DNA of 62,972 bases, taken from contig NZ_RHHO01000035.1 in the NCBI RefSeq assembly GCF_003710865.1, forward strand, positions 1 through 62,972, read 5' to 3'. Positions 7,478-17,160 of the stretch are shown here, one piece after another. How positions within the stretch are numbered: the stretch's first letter is position 1; each line of letters starts with the position of its first letter. Source of the stretch: Brevibacillus borstelensis. GTDB taxonomy: Bacteria; Bacillota; Bacilli; Brevibacillales; Brevibacillaceae. The position numbers and the translations under genes were made by a program. The notes below the pieces were generated by a model. It searched no databases and was not told the origin of the DNA. It saw only the letters and a program-made list of their open reading frames with translations.

Positions 7478-9817
7478 TTGCATCATTTCAAAGTTTTATC
7501 GACAAAAACAGTAAAAAAAGGACTGGCAGGCGCTGTTATGGCCGGGCTTTTGGCGGTGTCGAATACCGGTTTGGCCGCAACTGCTCTTCCATTGTCCGAT
7601 ATTGCATCGAATGCTTATAAAGGAGCGATCCTGAAGCTGAATTATGCCGGAGTCCTGAAAGGCTATACGGATGGCACATTCAAGCCCGAAAAAGAGGTTA
7701 CTCGTGCAGAGTTTGCCAAAATTGCCGTGTTGGCAATGGGATACACCGACGAGCAAGCCAAGCTGATGCAAGGAAAAACAGCGTTTAAAGACCTGCCGGC
7801 GGATCACTGGGCAACAGGCTACATAAATCTTGCCGTTTCTCAGGGAATTATCAAAGGGTACCCGGACGGCACATTTAAACCGAACAATACCGTGAAAGTC
7901 GCAGAAGCTTTGACCGTTTATGTACAAGGCTTGAAAATCAGCGTACCGGCTTCGACTACCGGACAATGGTACTATCCCTATCTGCTCGAAGCCAACAAGG
8001 CGGGCATTTACGATTCAAAGGACGAACCGACTGCAGCAGCAAGACGTGATGTCGTAGCCAAGTTCACCGACTTCTTCATGGAGACGCCTGTTTACGCCAA
8101 TGGCGCTTATTACGACAAGAACGGAAATGCAAAAGGCACGGTCCAGAAGCTTCCTGTCGTAAAAGGAACTGTCGATTCCTACGACAAATCTACAAAAAAA
8201 CTGAAGCTGACCGGACAAAAAACAGAAGTGACGATCGCTGACAATGCGCAAGTATTCGGCAGCATCGTGGCAGGAGCCAAAGTCGAGTACATCGTGAAAA
8301 ACGGAAAAATCGCTTTCCTGAACGTAGTGACTGCTGACACCAATATCGTCGAAGGCATCGTGAAAACAGGCCTGAACTTCTCCAGCGCGGTTGGGGACGA
8401 AAAACAATTCAAGGCGATCGTAAACGGGAAAGAGATCATCCTGGAAGTAGAAAGCGGCGTAACGGTTTCCCGCTCTCACATCGGCAAGAAATTCGTGGCC
8501 GTTATGGATGAGGACGGAAAGGTAGCCTCCATTACCATTTCGGATAACGCAACGAGCGGTCTCGTGAAAAAGACCTCGACCGTTAGCGGCACAAAAGCGA
8601 AGAAAGAGATTCAAGTCGGCGATCAAACGTATGAATTGACCGCAAATGCTGTCATCAAGGGGAAAACTCATCCGCTGGCCAAGGAAGCAACGGGATCGTT
8701 CGCTGACATTGCCAAAGGGGACCTCGTTGAGCTGACACTGGATGTTGACCGAAAAGCGTCTGCTGTCACCTACACGAAGCTGAGCACGACACAAACGATC
8801 AAGGTCGATGCGGATGACAACGTGATCAGCTTTGACGGGTATGAATACGAAGTTCTTCAAGATACGAAGCTCTATGTCGACGAGGACAAGGTATCGGAAT
8901 TGGATGATCTGAAAAACAACAGCGTTGCCGTTCTCACCTTTGACCAGGACGGAAATTTGATCAAAGTGGAGCAGGGCGTAGGCGTCTCGGAAGGCAAGCT
9001 GGTAGACGATACGACAGCATATGAAGGTCAGACGAAACTGGCGACGATCAAGGTTGACGGCAAAACCTACGACATCTTGGCAAACGCGAAGCTGACTATC
9101 GACGGAAACTCGGTCTCCGCAACAACAATCAAGGCCGACCAGTTGAATGATTACCGGATCGTCAGCTGGAAATACAATCTGGGAACCAATGATATCGTCG
9201 AGCTGACTGCTGAGAAGCAGACGGTAGTGGGCTATGTAACCGAGAAATCGGGTAAAACCATTACGGTGAACGGCAAGGATTATGAGCTTCTTTCCGGAGT
9301 ATCGATTGATGACAATGCAGACACCAACGACAAAGAGTATACACTCGTACTGAACAACGACGGCAAGGTAAAAGCGGTGACTGGTGCTGCCAAAACACTC
9401 AGCGGCGTAGTCGATTCTGTAGAAGTGGTGAATGAAAACGGCTCGACCAAATCGGCCGAGATCGAAGTAAACGGCAAGACATACAAGGTCCTGAACGCGG
9501 ATACGGTAGATGATGTCGACCAATTTGAGTTGGTTACACTGACAATGAACCGTGAAGGCGAAGTGACGAAAGCCGTTGTACAAGGCACTCTGACCAAGGA
9601 AGAAGAAAAGTTCATTGGAATTGAAGCCCGTGTAAACGGAGATAAATACGTCTTCTTCAACAACGTCTCCACGAGCATCAAGCTGTCGAAGGACGCAAAA
9701 GTGAAATACTACGACGGTTCTGATATGGATGAGGACGAAGTGAAGTCTTCCGATAAAGTCGACTTGTGGACGAATGCGGACGGCCAGGTTTATCTGATCG
9801 TTGTAAACAAGCGATAA
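7478..9817 (+). CDS. S-layer homology (SLH) domain surface protein
   Basis: The exported protein is about 779 residues. A basic N-terminus and a hydrophobic stretch (AGAVMAGLLAVSNTGLA) form a signal peptide. Two clear SLH domains follow (GVLKGYTDGTFKPEKEVTRA and GIIKGYPDGTFKPNN) and then a degenerate third, ending near residue 205. The rest is beta-rich, with repeated modules marked by phrases such as VNGKDYELL, VDGKTYDIL and VNGKTYKVL. SLH domains anchor proteins to pyruvylated cell-wall polymer. The start is best read as TTG 7478, five bases after GGGGGAG; ATG 7457 has no ribosome site. It stands alone, with a leader before it and a strong terminator after it. Confidence 0.88.
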   Translation: MHHFKVLSTKTVKKGLAGAVMAGLLAVSNTGLAATALPLSDIASNAYKGAILKLNYAGVLKGYTDGTFKPEKEVTRAEFAKIAVLAMGYTDEQAKLMQGKTAFKDLPADHWATGYINLAVSQGIIKGYPDGTFKPNNTVKVAEALTVYVQGLKISVPASTTGQWYYPYLLEANKAGIYDSKDEPTAAARRDVVAKFTDFFMETPVYANGAYYDKNGNAKGTVQKLPVVKGTVDSYDKSTKKLKLTGQKTEVTIADNAQVFGSIVAGAKVEYIVKNGKIAFLNVVTADTNIVEGIVKTGLNFSSAVGDEKQFKAIVNGKEIILEVESGVTVSRSHIGKKFVAVMDEDGKVASITISDNATSGLVKKTSTVSGTKAKKEIQVGDQTYELTANAVIKGKTHPLAKEATGSFADIAKGDLVELTLDVDRKASAVTYTKLSTTQTIKVDADDNVISFDGYEYEVLQDTKLYVDEDKVSELDDLKNNSVAVLTFDQDGNLIKVEQGVGVSEGKLVDDTTAYEGQTKLATIKVDGKTYDILANAKLTIDGNSVSATTIKADQLNDYRIVSWKYNLGTNDIVELTAEKQTVVGYVTEKSGKTITVNGKDYELLSGVSIDDNADTNDKEYTLVLNNDGKVKAVTGAAKTLSGVVDSVEVVNENGSTKSAEIEVNGKTYKVLNADTVDDVDQFELVTLTMNREGEVTKAVVQGTLTKEEEKFIGIEARVNGDKYVFFNNVSTSIKLSKDAKVKYYDGSDMDEDEVKSSDKVDLWTNADGQVYLIVVNKR

Positions 9818-9862
9818 CGGGTAGCCTTCCGTTCAGCAGGGAACAGAATATAGGGGAAATCA

Positions 9863-9912
9863 AAAAGATTCAGGATCGGGCTCATTTTTTGAGTCGATCC
9901 TGAATCTTTTTT
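9863..9912 (+). terminator. strong Rho-independent terminator of the SLH gene
   Basis: A 14-15 bp stem (AAAGATTCAGGATCG with CGATCCTGAATCTTT) around a T-rich loop is followed by a T-run. It lies about 45 bases after the SLH stop codon. Confidence 0.9.
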
Positions 9913-9992
9913 ACGTTGTACGACTGCCTCATGAAAGCAAGGGAAGCGTAAATGGTCTACGGTTTTTATAGCTGCTGTCTTGTGGTGAATCC

Positions 9993-10334
9993 TCAGAGCC
10001 TTGAGCTGATAACGATGACAGATAGAATCAGGCAGATTGCCGCCGGCAGGATGGTGACAATCGGCTGCTCTGCTCGAAACAGATCGGCGTGGATCGCCCC
10101 CGCCATAAGAACGACAAAGAGTACCCCGGAGCCAATGGCCAAATACCGGTTCCATATTCCGCCAATCAGCGCCAGCGCTCCCACGATCTCAAGAATGCCG
10201 ACAACGGACATGAACCAGAGAGGATAGTGATAATGGCTCCAATGCTCGACTTGAAACGGAACGCGTGCGAGCTTGATGATACCCCCTGACAAAAGAAACA
10301 GCGACAATACGGCTTGCATGATAATCAGTCCCAC
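9993..10334 (-). CDS. DoxX-like integral membrane protein
   Basis: The 113-residue protein has four predicted membrane helices (about residues 4-20, 38-60, 66-85 and 93-110) and the DoxX-like layout: GGIIKL in helix 1, then a short WSHYHYP loop and GILEIVGALALIGG. Family members are small membrane proteins tied to redox or thiol stress in some bacteria; the biochemical role is unclear. It lies 19 bases downstream of a TetR regulator in the same direction, so the two probably form an operon controlled by that repressor. Confidence 0.8.
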   Translation of the reverse strand: MGLIIMQAVLSLFLLSGGIIKLARVPFQVEHWSHYHYPLWFMSVVGILEIVGALALIGGIWNRYLAIGSGVLFVVLMAGAIHADLFRAEQPIVTILPAAICLILSVIVISSRL

Positions 10335-10353
10335 CGGTTATTCCTCCATTATG

Positions 10354-10965
10354 TTATTCTTTGGCCTTTGACTCCCGGGGCAGCATGCCGTACATGAGAA
10401 CATCGACGACCTGCTTCGCCAATCGTGCTGGCGTTTGTTTACCCGGCAACAGGTGTGTAACCGTCAATCGCTCAATCATCCCGAGCAGACATTCCGCGAC
10501 CGTCGCCATCTCCACATCGGCCCGAAAGTAACCCGCTTCCTGCTCGGCACGCAAGTTTTCAAGCAGGAGAGAAGTCAGATCTTCTTTGATCTGTTCCGCT
10601 TGCGGAGCAAGGAAGAGCCCGATTCGAGTCATATGCGGATTGCGGACGAGGAAGCTGAAAACCATTTCCAGCGCCTGTACGATCCGCTGCAGCAAATGCT
10701 CCGGCTCGATCCCTGGTTCCAGACGGATGGACGCCGTAAGCTCGCCCAGACCAGACCGAAAGTCATGGATGATTTCATCGAAAATGGCTTCTTTGCTGGC
10801 GAAGTAGAGGTAAAAAGATGGCTGGGTCAATCCCGCCTGCTTTACGATCGTACTGATTTTTGTCTCGTGGAATCCCCGCAATGCAAATTCTTCCGCAGCA
10901 GCTTCCAGCAGCCGCTTCCGACTTTCCTTCCCTTTCCACCCCTTTTCACGAACCACAATAGCCAA
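10354..10965 (-). CDS. TetR/AcrR family transcriptional regulator
   Basis: The 203-residue protein has a classic TetR N-terminal DNA-binding domain: LLEAAAEEFALRGFHETKIS, then IVKQAGLTQPSFYLYFASKEAIF at about residues 18-62. The C-terminal ligand domain is helical and variable. It heads an operon with the DoxX-like gene and probably represses itself and that gene through the repeat at 10992-11018. The ligand is unknown. Confidence 0.92.
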   Translation of the reverse strand: MAIVVREKGWKGKESRKRLLEAAAEEFALRGFHETKISTIVKQAGLTQPSFYLYFASKEAIFDEIIHDFRSGLGELTASIRLEPGIEPEHLLQRIVQALEMVFSFLVRNPHMTRIGLFLAPQAEQIKEDLTSLLLENLRAEQEAGYFRADVEMATVAECLLGMIERLTVTHLLPGKQTPARLAKQVVDVLMYGMLPRESKAKE

Positions 10966-10991
10966 TCCTCCTCCACAAAAAGATACTCAAA

Positions 10992-11018
10992 AGTAATGTT
11001 ACTTACGAGTAATGTAAC
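10992..11018 (-). promoter_or_regulatory. candidate TetR operator
   Basis: Twenty-seven bases upstream of the TetR gene, AGTAATGTTAC and AGTAATGTAAC form a near-perfect direct repeat. The middle holds an inverted repeat, TTACT-TACG-AGTAA. A dyad of this size just before a TetR start fits an autoregulatory operator. Confidence 0.55.
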
Positions 11019-11075
11019 AAAGGAATCAACTTCCAGTCAAGAAGATAGAGGGGAAAAAGAAAAAGCCCTTCCAGC

Positions 11076-12017
11076 TTAAGAGACTGGAAGGACAAATGTT
11101 TCGCCTTGTTCCTCAATGACGATGCGGTCTTTTTCATCGCTAGCTGCCGCAAGCAGCCGTTGAATAGGTTCCTCAACAGGCTCCTGGGAGAGAACGAACG
11201 TATTCCAATGGATGGGAACGAGCCATTTGGCTCCGCTCTGTTTAAACATCTCCCAAGCTTGCTCCGGAGTACAGTGGGCAGCTTGATATGCATCGGGCTT
11301 ATAGGCACCTATCGGCATAAAGGCAATGTCAATGCTTCCAAAAGCACGAGGAAGTTCCTCAAATGATGTGTAGGCCGTGTCTCCCGGATAGAGGATGCGT
11401 ACCCCGTTTTTTTCAATGATGTAGCCGTTATAGCCATAATCTTTATTCCATGGAAAGCGGTTGCCCCAGTGCCGGACAGGGATAGCCGTAATCTTCACTC
11501 CGCTGGCAGTACGTACGGTTTCATGCGGAGCAATTTCTTCATACGAACCAAAAGGCATGCGGGCAATCAGTCTGCTGGTGTTTTTTGCAGTGATGACATG
11601 GATGGATGGACGAGCCAGCTCCCGCAAGCTGGGCAGATCGACGTGATCCATGTGAGCGTGAGAGATCAAAATAATGTCCACATCTCCGATTTCCGCAGAG
11701 CTCAGAGCGGGTGGCGTATAACGCTTCGGCCCAAAGTGAATCCCCGCGATGCGAAGCCCCAATTTTTCCCCAAGCACGGGATCAGTCAGAATTTTTGTGC
11801 CAAAAAGATTGATTAGAATGGTTGAGTGTCCCACCCAGGTAAACGTAACCTCTTCATCTTTCCAGGTTGCGGGCATCGGTTTATTCCGGATAGACCGGGA
11901 TGGGGGTTTCGGAAGCCGGCCCATGTGGTACCAATAGCGGTACCCGATATAAGCCAGCAGGATGACGAAGAGCACAGCGAGCGCCCCGCCCAGCCACGAT
12001 AACAATGTAGGTAGCAT
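11076..12017 (-). CDS. membrane-anchored metallo-beta-lactamase-fold hydrolase (UlaG/NAPE-PLD type)
   Basis: The 313-residue protein starts with a membrane helix (about residues 3-25: LLSWLGGALAVLFVILLAYI) and continues as a COG2220-type metallo-hydrolase. Visible metal motifs are WVGHST, SHAHMDHVDL (HxHxDH), the His in VRHWG, YPGDTAY and the C-terminal PIHWNTF. The family cleaves phosphodiester or lactone bonds, including N-acyl-phosphatidylethanolamine phospholipase D-like enzymes; the true substrate cannot be read from sequence. The membrane anchor and the HWGNRFPWNKD pattern favour a lipid-like substrate. I chose the ATG at 12017 because AAAGGAGT lies seven bases before it; the frame stays open further upstream without a ribosome site. 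Confidence 0.85.
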   Translation of the reverse strand: MLPTLLSWLGGALAVLFVILLAYIGYRYWYHMGRLPKPPSRSIRNKPMPATWKDEEVTFTWVGHSTILINLFGTKILTDPVLGEKLGLRIAGIHFGPKRYTPPALSSAEIGDVDIILISHAHMDHVDLPSLRELARPSIHVITAKNTSRLIARMPFGSYEEIAPHETVRTASGVKITAIPVRHWGNRFPWNKDYGYNGYIIEKNGVRILYPGDTAYTSFEELPRAFGSIDIAFMPIGAYKPDAYQAAHCTPEQAWEMFKQSGAKWLVPIHWNTFVLSQEPVEEPIQRLLAAASDEKDRIVIEEQGETFVLPVS

Positions 12018-12258
12018 GCCAAAACTCCTTTTGCTTAGCATCGTAATCACTATAGCAACGACCCAACTTTGAAGTAAAGAGATCGATGTGCATTTTTTAG
12101 CCGCAGTATTTTCGTGATTGTGCCAGGCAGTGTAAATTCTTATAGATGATACATACCTCTTTCGAGTCTTGTTTATATTTGCTTTGAACTGATAACCGAA
12201 CCTTTTCGGATGTCGGAACCAATATGTAGTGAAATAAGCACTAGGGGGCCGGCCGCCT

Positions 12259-12769
12259 ATGACAGAAACAGAATTGCATGAGTGTATCCGCAGTACGAGA
12301 AGCGGCAACAAGGACGCTTTTCGCAAAATCTACGCACACAGCAAGGACTATGTGTACGGGACCGTTTCGCTGCTTGTCAACAACAAGCAGGATGCAGCTG
12401 ATGTCGTCAGTGAGGTCTACGTAGAAGTGTTTAAATCGCTGTACCGGTACGACTTTGATAAACCGTTCCGATCCTGGATAACCGGTGTTGTTATCCGACA
12501 GGTACGCAACTGGAACCGGAAGCTATGGCGCAAATTTCGATTGTATGAACGAGGCAAGCTCATGGAGCTGCCTGAGCCGAGCCCAGATTCGGAATCACTT
12601 TTTCTGCGGCACAAAAATTGCAAATAATTTCCTCATTGAATCAAAAGAGGCCCATGCACTCAACTGGACTCAGCAAAAAGACGGGGCCGCTGTACTCTAC
12701 ACCATTACTTCAACATCCAAGAATGTTACCAAAGCGGATTTGCTGTCCATAGCAGATCAACTGAGATAA
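12259..12769 (+). pseudogene. ECF-type sigma factor fused by deletion to an anti-sigma (DUF4367-like) tail
   Basis: The 5' part encodes sigma-70 region 2 of an ECF sigma factor (CIRSTRSGNKDAFRKIY, DAADVVSEVYVEVFKSLY, RSWITGVVIRQVRNW). It runs to about residue 110 and then stops at 12625-12627 before any region 4. From about 12630, in another frame, the DNA encodes AHALNWTQQKDG...TKADLLSIADQLR, which looks like the end of a DUF4367 domain, as in regulators encoded beside ECF sigmas. The simplest reading is one deletion removing sigma region 4 and most of the neighbouring anti-sigma gene. An ECF-like AAC element lies upstream (about 12187), so the pair may have been autoregulated. Confidence 0.65.
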
Positions 12770-12797
12770 CAAAGGCAAGAAAAGACGAAGCCGAACC

Positions 12798-12836
12798 GAA
12801 ACAAGACGAAGCTGAAGCTGCTTCGTCTTGTTTCTT
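12798..12836 (+). terminator. Rho-independent terminator
   Basis: A 13-bp stem (AAACAAGACGAAGC with GCTTCGTCTTGTTT) follows the sigma/anti-sigma remnant. The T-tract is interrupted (TTTCTTGTTTT). Confidence 0.75.
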
Positions 12837-12930
12837 GTTTTGCAGGAAGTCGGGCGAGTCTTTCAAGTGCATATCCCCCTGATAGATTGCAAATAATTTA
12901 CATACTACGATGGGGATATAGGTGTTGAAG

Positions 12931-14565
12931 ATGAAGTTCATCAGGAAGTTTACTCAAAAGACAAGGACTAGCAGCAACCGAAACAGAGACGAGAACCATC
13001 AAGGTTCCGCCATAGATGACGGTCACCGCCCGTTAGACACAGACCTTGACATCAACATCAAAAGGTTTCGGGAAGAAACAGGAAACAGCCCTGATTTGAA
13101 AGTGCGTCAGTTTGAATTGGGGAGCAATCCGCAAATTCGGGTTGCGGCCATTTATAACGAGGGTCTGGTAGATCAGCCCCAGCTAAACGAATTTGTCATC
13201 CAGCCGCTGATGCTCTCCAAAGATAGGGGGCGCCTCTCCGAAGCATCCGGAGAGCAGGTCTTTCATTTTCTCCGAAATCACGCCTTGCCGGTCGGAGAAG
13301 TCGACACGGTTGAAAATTGGAATGAAGTCATGAACACCGTTATGGACGGGAACACAATTATTTTTATTGATCACTTCCCGGTGGCTATCGGCTGCAACAC
13401 GTCTGGCGGAGAATGGAGAGGCATCGAAAAGCCTACGACCGAACTGTCGATCCGGGGACCGAAGGATAGTTTTAATGAATCCATATCGACGAATATTTCA
13501 CTCATACGCAGACGGATAAAAAGCCCGAATCTCTGGTTGGAGATGTATCGGATCGGAGAAATCACCCATACCGATGTGGCTATTATGTACATGAACGGGA
13601 TTGTAAGTGACCAAATTGTAGAAGAAGTACGACAGCGGCTGACCGGCATAAAAGTGGACGGGATTCTGCAGGCGGGGAATATTGAGCAGCTCATCGAGGA
13701 TCAGACGATGACGCCGTTTCCCACTGTGTACAATACCGAACGTCCCGATCTGGTATCGCGCTACCTTCTGGATGGGAGGGTGGCCATCATCGTAGACGGG
13801 ACCCCGTTTGTATTGTTGGTACCCGCATTGTTCACCCAGTTTTTCGTTGCATCCGACGACTACGCCCAACGCTATGACATCAGCAGCTTTATCCGCTTGC
13901 TCCGCTATGCAAGCTTCTTGATATCCCTGCTGGGGCCGTCCATCTATATCGCCGCTATCACCTTCCACCAGGAGATGATTCCGACTCCACTGCTGTTCAG
14001 CCTGGCCGCTACCCGCGAAGGTGTGCCGTTTCCGGCGCTGGTCGAAGCGCTGCTGATGGAGCTGAGCTTTGAGATATTGCGAGAGGCCGGCATCCGCATG
14101 CCGCGGGCGGTGGGCCAGGCGGTGTCCATCGTTGGCGCCCTCGTCCTGGGGCAGGCAGCGGTACAGGCAGGGATTGTCTCGCCCGCGATGGTCATTGTCG
14201 TCTCCATTACGGGAATCGCCAGCTTTTCCACGCCTGCGTACAATCTTGCTGTGTCGGCACGGCTCATCCGTTTTGTTCTGATGATCCTGGCGGCGACTTT
14301 TGGCTTTTACACATTGACACTGGCTATGATTGTTCTCGTTGCGCATTTGAGCAGTCTGCGCTCGTTTGGCATTCCGTATTTGAGCCCCTATGCCCCGTTT
14401 CAGATGGATGACCAAAAGGATGCGCTCGTCCGGCTGCCCCTCTGGATGCTTGCCACCCGCACGAAAGCGATAAACAAAAAGAACATCAAAAAGATGGAGC
14501 CAAGCGGACACTCGATGTTGAAAAAGCAGAATAACAGGCCGGAGGGGGAGCGCCATGAGGAGTAG
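12931..14565 (+). CDS. GerA-type spore germination receptor, A subunit
   Basis: The protein of about 544 residues has a long soluble N-terminal domain (to about residue 280) and several membrane helices in the C-terminal part (VALLVPALFTQFF, FLISLLGPSIYIAAI, SIVGALVLGQAAVQAG, LVILAATFGFY type segments). Conserved family phrases include PFPTVYNTERPD and the helix with TPLLFSLAATREGVPFP. GerA-type A subunits sit in the spore inner membrane and with B and C subunits sense nutrients. ATG 12931 follows ATAGGTG by six bases; GTG 12922 is an alternative. It overlaps the next gene by 11 bases in a three-gene ger operon. Confidence 0.93.
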   Translation: MKFIRKFTQKTRTSSNRNRDENHQGSAIDDGHRPLDTDLDINIKRFREETGNSPDLKVRQFELGSNPQIRVAAIYNEGLVDQPQLNEFVIQPLMLSKDRGRLSEASGEQVFHFLRNHALPVGEVDTVENWNEVMNTVMDGNTIIFIDHFPVAIGCNTSGGEWRGIEKPTTELSIRGPKDSFNESISTNISLIRRRIKSPNLWLEMYRIGEITHTDVAIMYMNGIVSDQIVEEVRQRLTGIKVDGILQAGNIEQLIEDQTMTPFPTVYNTERPDLVSRYLLDGRVAIIVDGTPFVLLVPALFTQFFVASDDYAQRYDISSFIRLLRYASFLISLLGPSIYIAAITFHQEMIPTPLLFSLAATREGVPFPALVEALLMELSFEILREAGIRMPRAVGQAVSIVGALVLGQAAVQAGIVSPAMVIVVSITGIASFSTPAYNLAVSARLIRFVLMILAATFGFYTLTLAMIVLVAHLSSLRSFGIPYLSPYAPFQMDDQKDALVRLPLWMLATRTKAINKKNIKKMEPSGHSMLKKQNNRPEGERHEE

Positions 14566-15781
14566 AAGCCTGCTGATGATCTTGTGCATGGCCCTTCTGC
14601 TTTTGACAGGCTGCTGGAATAATCGGGAGCTTGGTACGCTGGCCATCGTTACCGCGATTGGATTGGACAAGGGAAAGAATCAGAATGAGCACGTCTTTTC
14701 TTTTCAAGTGGTCAACCCTTCCGCCGTGATTTCGGGAACGGTTGGGCAAGGGGACGAAAACATGGGGCCAGTCACCGTTTATACGGAAACGGGGGAAACC
14801 CTTTTTGAGGCCGCTCGAAAAGCCTCGCAAAAAGCACCGCGACGGCTTTTTTTCTCCCATGTTCGCTACATCATGATTGGCGAACAGCTAGCCCGCCAAG
14901 GCATCAACGGGGTGTTAGACTCTTTTGAGCGGTCCAATGAAATCCGTTTGACGGCCCGCTTGGTTATTGCCAAGGGCAGAACTGCCCAAGAAGTCCTGGC
15001 AATCGTCACACCGATGGAAAAGATTCCAGCAACAGCAGGGGTAGGCGCATTGGAATTTTCCGAAGAGCTGTGGGGAGAAAGCATCAAAATCGAGTTCGAT
15101 GATGTAATCCGGGCTATTGGAAACCCAGGGAGAGAACCGATGATAAGCGCGGTCGAGCTCCTTGGAAATCCGCGAGCCGGCCAGCGTGTGGAAAATATCC
15201 AATTGACCAAGCCGGATGTTATCGAGAAGATCGGCGGGATCGGGGCATTTAGAACCGGGAAGCTGGTGGGTTGGCTGGAAGGAGAGCAAGCACGCGGTGT
15301 GAATTGGCTTCACGGCAGTTTAAAAAGCTCCGTTTTGATGGTCGATTGCGATGGAAAAAAGGATCAAGTCGGAATCGAGATTACCCGTTCCAAGACGGAT
15401 ATCCAAGGAAAGGTGGTTCAAGGAAAGCCGCAAATCACCGTAACGATAACGGAAGAAGCCAGCATTGCAGATGTCAAATGCGCCATTCATTTGTCCAGTC
15501 CAGCGGTCATTTACGAACTGGCAAACAAGCTGGAAGATAAAACGATGCTTCAGATCATGTCGGCCGTGAAAGCAGCCCAACAGTACAAAACAGATATTTT
15601 TGGATTTGGAGAAGTAATCCGCCGGGCAGACCCGAAGGCATGGGGGCATTTAAAGCTGGACTGGCCAGACCGCTTTTCCCAACTGCCAGTGGAGGTGAAG
15701 GTGAAAGCGTTTATCCGCCAGCCAGGGATGATCACTGAACCATATTTACTAAAGCGAGACAAGAAAGTCAGGAATGAATGA
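14555..15781 (+). CDS. Ger(x)C family germination lipoprotein, C subunit
   Basis: The 408-residue protein begins with a lipoprotein signal (LLLLTGC, Cys at about 22) followed by WNNRELGTLAIVTAIGLDKG, the family's opening. The rest is a soluble domain outside the membrane. C subunits complete the ABC-type germinant receptor and are lipidated. The gene overlaps the A-subunit gene by 11 bases and precedes the B-subunit gene by 20 bases. The ribosome site GGAGGGGGAGCGCC lies just before ATG. Confidence 0.93.
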   Translation: MRSRSLLMILCMALLLLTGCWNNRELGTLAIVTAIGLDKGKNQNEHVFSFQVVNPSAVISGTVGQGDENMGPVTVYTETGETLFEAARKASQKAPRRLFFSHVRYIMIGEQLARQGINGVLDSFERSNEIRLTARLVIAKGRTAQEVLAIVTPMEKIPATAGVGALEFSEELWGESIKIEFDDVIRAIGNPGREPMISAVELLGNPRAGQRVENIQLTKPDVIEKIGGIGAFRTGKLVGWLEGEQARGVNWLHGSLKSSVLMVDCDGKKDQVGIEITRSKTDIQGKVVQGKPQITVTITEEASIADVKCAIHLSSPAVIYELANKLEDKTMLQIMSAVKAAQQYKTDIFGFGEVIRRADPKAWGHLKLDWPDRFSQLPVEVKVKAFIRQPGMITEPYLLKRDKKVRNE

Positions 15782-15801
15782 AGCGGGGGTGACCATCCCA
15801 C

Positions 15802-16929
15802 ATGGAAAAAATCAGAATCAGTCCAAGACAATTGTTTTGCTTGATTGTATTATTTGAATTAGGCAGTTCACTGGTTATCCCCTTGGGAGCCGATGCGGGA
15901 CAAGATGCATGGCTCGCCATTTTGGCAGGGCTGATAGCCGGTTTGCTTATTTTTCAGGTATACTTGTATTTGTATCGGCAATATCCTGCCATTCCTTTGA
16001 CAGGCTACATACGAAAAATCCTCGGAAATGTCCTTGGGTGGCCCATTTCCTTGTTGTACGTCGCCTTTTTCATTTATGGGTCGGCTCGAATTACACGTGA
16101 CATCGGCGATTTGCTGTTTAACTCTGTGTATGATGAGACCCCTTTGTTCCTGCTGCATTTTCTTATGCTTGCTGCCATTACGTACGTGCTGCACAAAGGG
16201 TTTGAGGTATTGGCCAGAACCGGGGAAGTGTTTTTCGGCATTGTGATGATATTGGTCTGTGTCGGCATCCTGCTGGTGATATTTTCGGGGATCGTCCAGT
16301 TTACGCTTCTTCAGCCAGTTCTGGAGAACGGATGGGAACCCATCTTTCAGGCTGTCGTGTCGCAAACCTACACCTTTCCGTTCGGACAGATCATCTGCTT
16401 TGCCATGATTCTTCCCTATCTGGCAAAGCCGGGGCGTGCCAGACGGGCGGGGATGACGGGGTTGATTGTAAGCGGGATCATTTTAAGCCTGATAACCGCT
16501 CTGGAGATTTCCGTTCTTGGCGCTGACCTCGTCCAGCGTTCAACCTTTCCCTTGCTGATCACTCTCAGCAAGGTGGATATTGCCAATTTCCTGCAAAGAC
16601 TGGACGCGCTTGTCGTCTTTACCCTGATCATCGTCAATTTCTTTAAAATCTCCATCTTTTATTATTCGGCGGTCATCGGTGCTGCCGATCTGTTCAAGGT
16701 GGATAAGCTTCGCAGCCTGATCCTCCCGATCGGGGTAATCATCCTGTTCTCCTCCATGAATATCGCCGGCAGTCATGCCGAGCATTCTGTAGAAGGGGAC
16801 TTTTATTTGAAATATACGCTTGAGTTATTCGTGACCGTCATTCCGCTGTTTTTGTTGGTTGGTTCCTTTATTCGCAGACTTCTCGGCAATCGCGGGGAAA
16901 GTGGCTTTTCCACTGAACAGCAGAGGTAA
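15802..16929 (+). CDS. GerB/endospore germination permease, B subunit
   Basis: The 375-residue polytopic protein has about ten membrane segments and the amino-acid-permease fold of GerAB proteins (IVLFELGSSLVIPLG at the start; YSAVIGAADLFKV and IPLFLLVGSFIRR late). B subunits are thought to hold the germinant binding pocket. This is the last gene of the ger operon. The gene order A-C-B differs from the A-B-C order of the classical gerA operon but is seen in other Bacillales operons. Confidence 0.92.
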   Translation: MEKIRISPRQLFCLIVLFELGSSLVIPLGADAGQDAWLAILAGLIAGLLIFQVYLYLYRQYPAIPLTGYIRKILGNVLGWPISLLYVAFFIYGSARITRDIGDLLFNSVYDETPLFLLHFLMLAAITYVLHKGFEVLARTGEVFFGIVMILVCVGILLVIFSGIVQFTLLQPVLENGWEPIFQAVVSQTYTFPFGQIICFAMILPYLAKPGRARRAGMTGLIVSGIILSLITALEISVLGADLVQRSTFPLLITLSKVDIANFLQRLDALVVFTLIIVNFFKISIFYYSAVIGAADLFKVDKLRSLILPIGVIILFSSMNIAGSHAEHSVEGDFYLKYTLELFVTVIPLFLLVGSFIRRLLGNRGESGFSTEQQR

Positions 16930-16935
16930 GGCGAG

Positions 16936-17160
16936 TTATCGCTTCGTTTCTTTTGCATGCTTGAAGGTGTGCGCAAAGTGAAAGACAATCACGATCAATA
17001 GGAAAATGACGAGGATATATTCAGCGGGAGACATGATCCAGAACAGGTTTGCCAGATTTTGCAAGGATGCCGGAGCACCCAGGCCGATCAAAACATCCAT
17101 TGCCATTGCAAATAGCAGAGACAGGATTGTCAGGAAAAGAAAGATCAACAAGCTTTTCAT
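16936..17160 (-). CDS. small membrane protein convergent with the ger operon
   Basis: The 74-residue protein has two hydrophobic helices (about residues 3-25 and 42-62) and a short basic tail (HTFKHAKETKR). It ends 6 bases from the ger operon on the opposite strand. Ribosome site AAGAGGTGG precedes ATG 17160. I recognise no family. Two-helix proteins of this size accompany some ger operons, but a link to germination is inference. Confidence 0.6.
   Translation of the reverse strand: MKSLLIFLFLTILSLLFAMAMDVLIGLGAPASLQNLANLFWIMSPAEYILVIFLLIVIVFHFAHTFKHAKETKR

Noticed and set aside
8015..9583. A 522-codon ORF antisense to the SLH gene
   Set aside because: Shadow frame with no known domain; the SLH product has clear domains.
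13498..14670. A 390-codon antisense ORF in the ger operon
   Set aside because: Shadow of the GerA A-subunit gene; Gln/Arg/His-rich composition typical of antisense frames.
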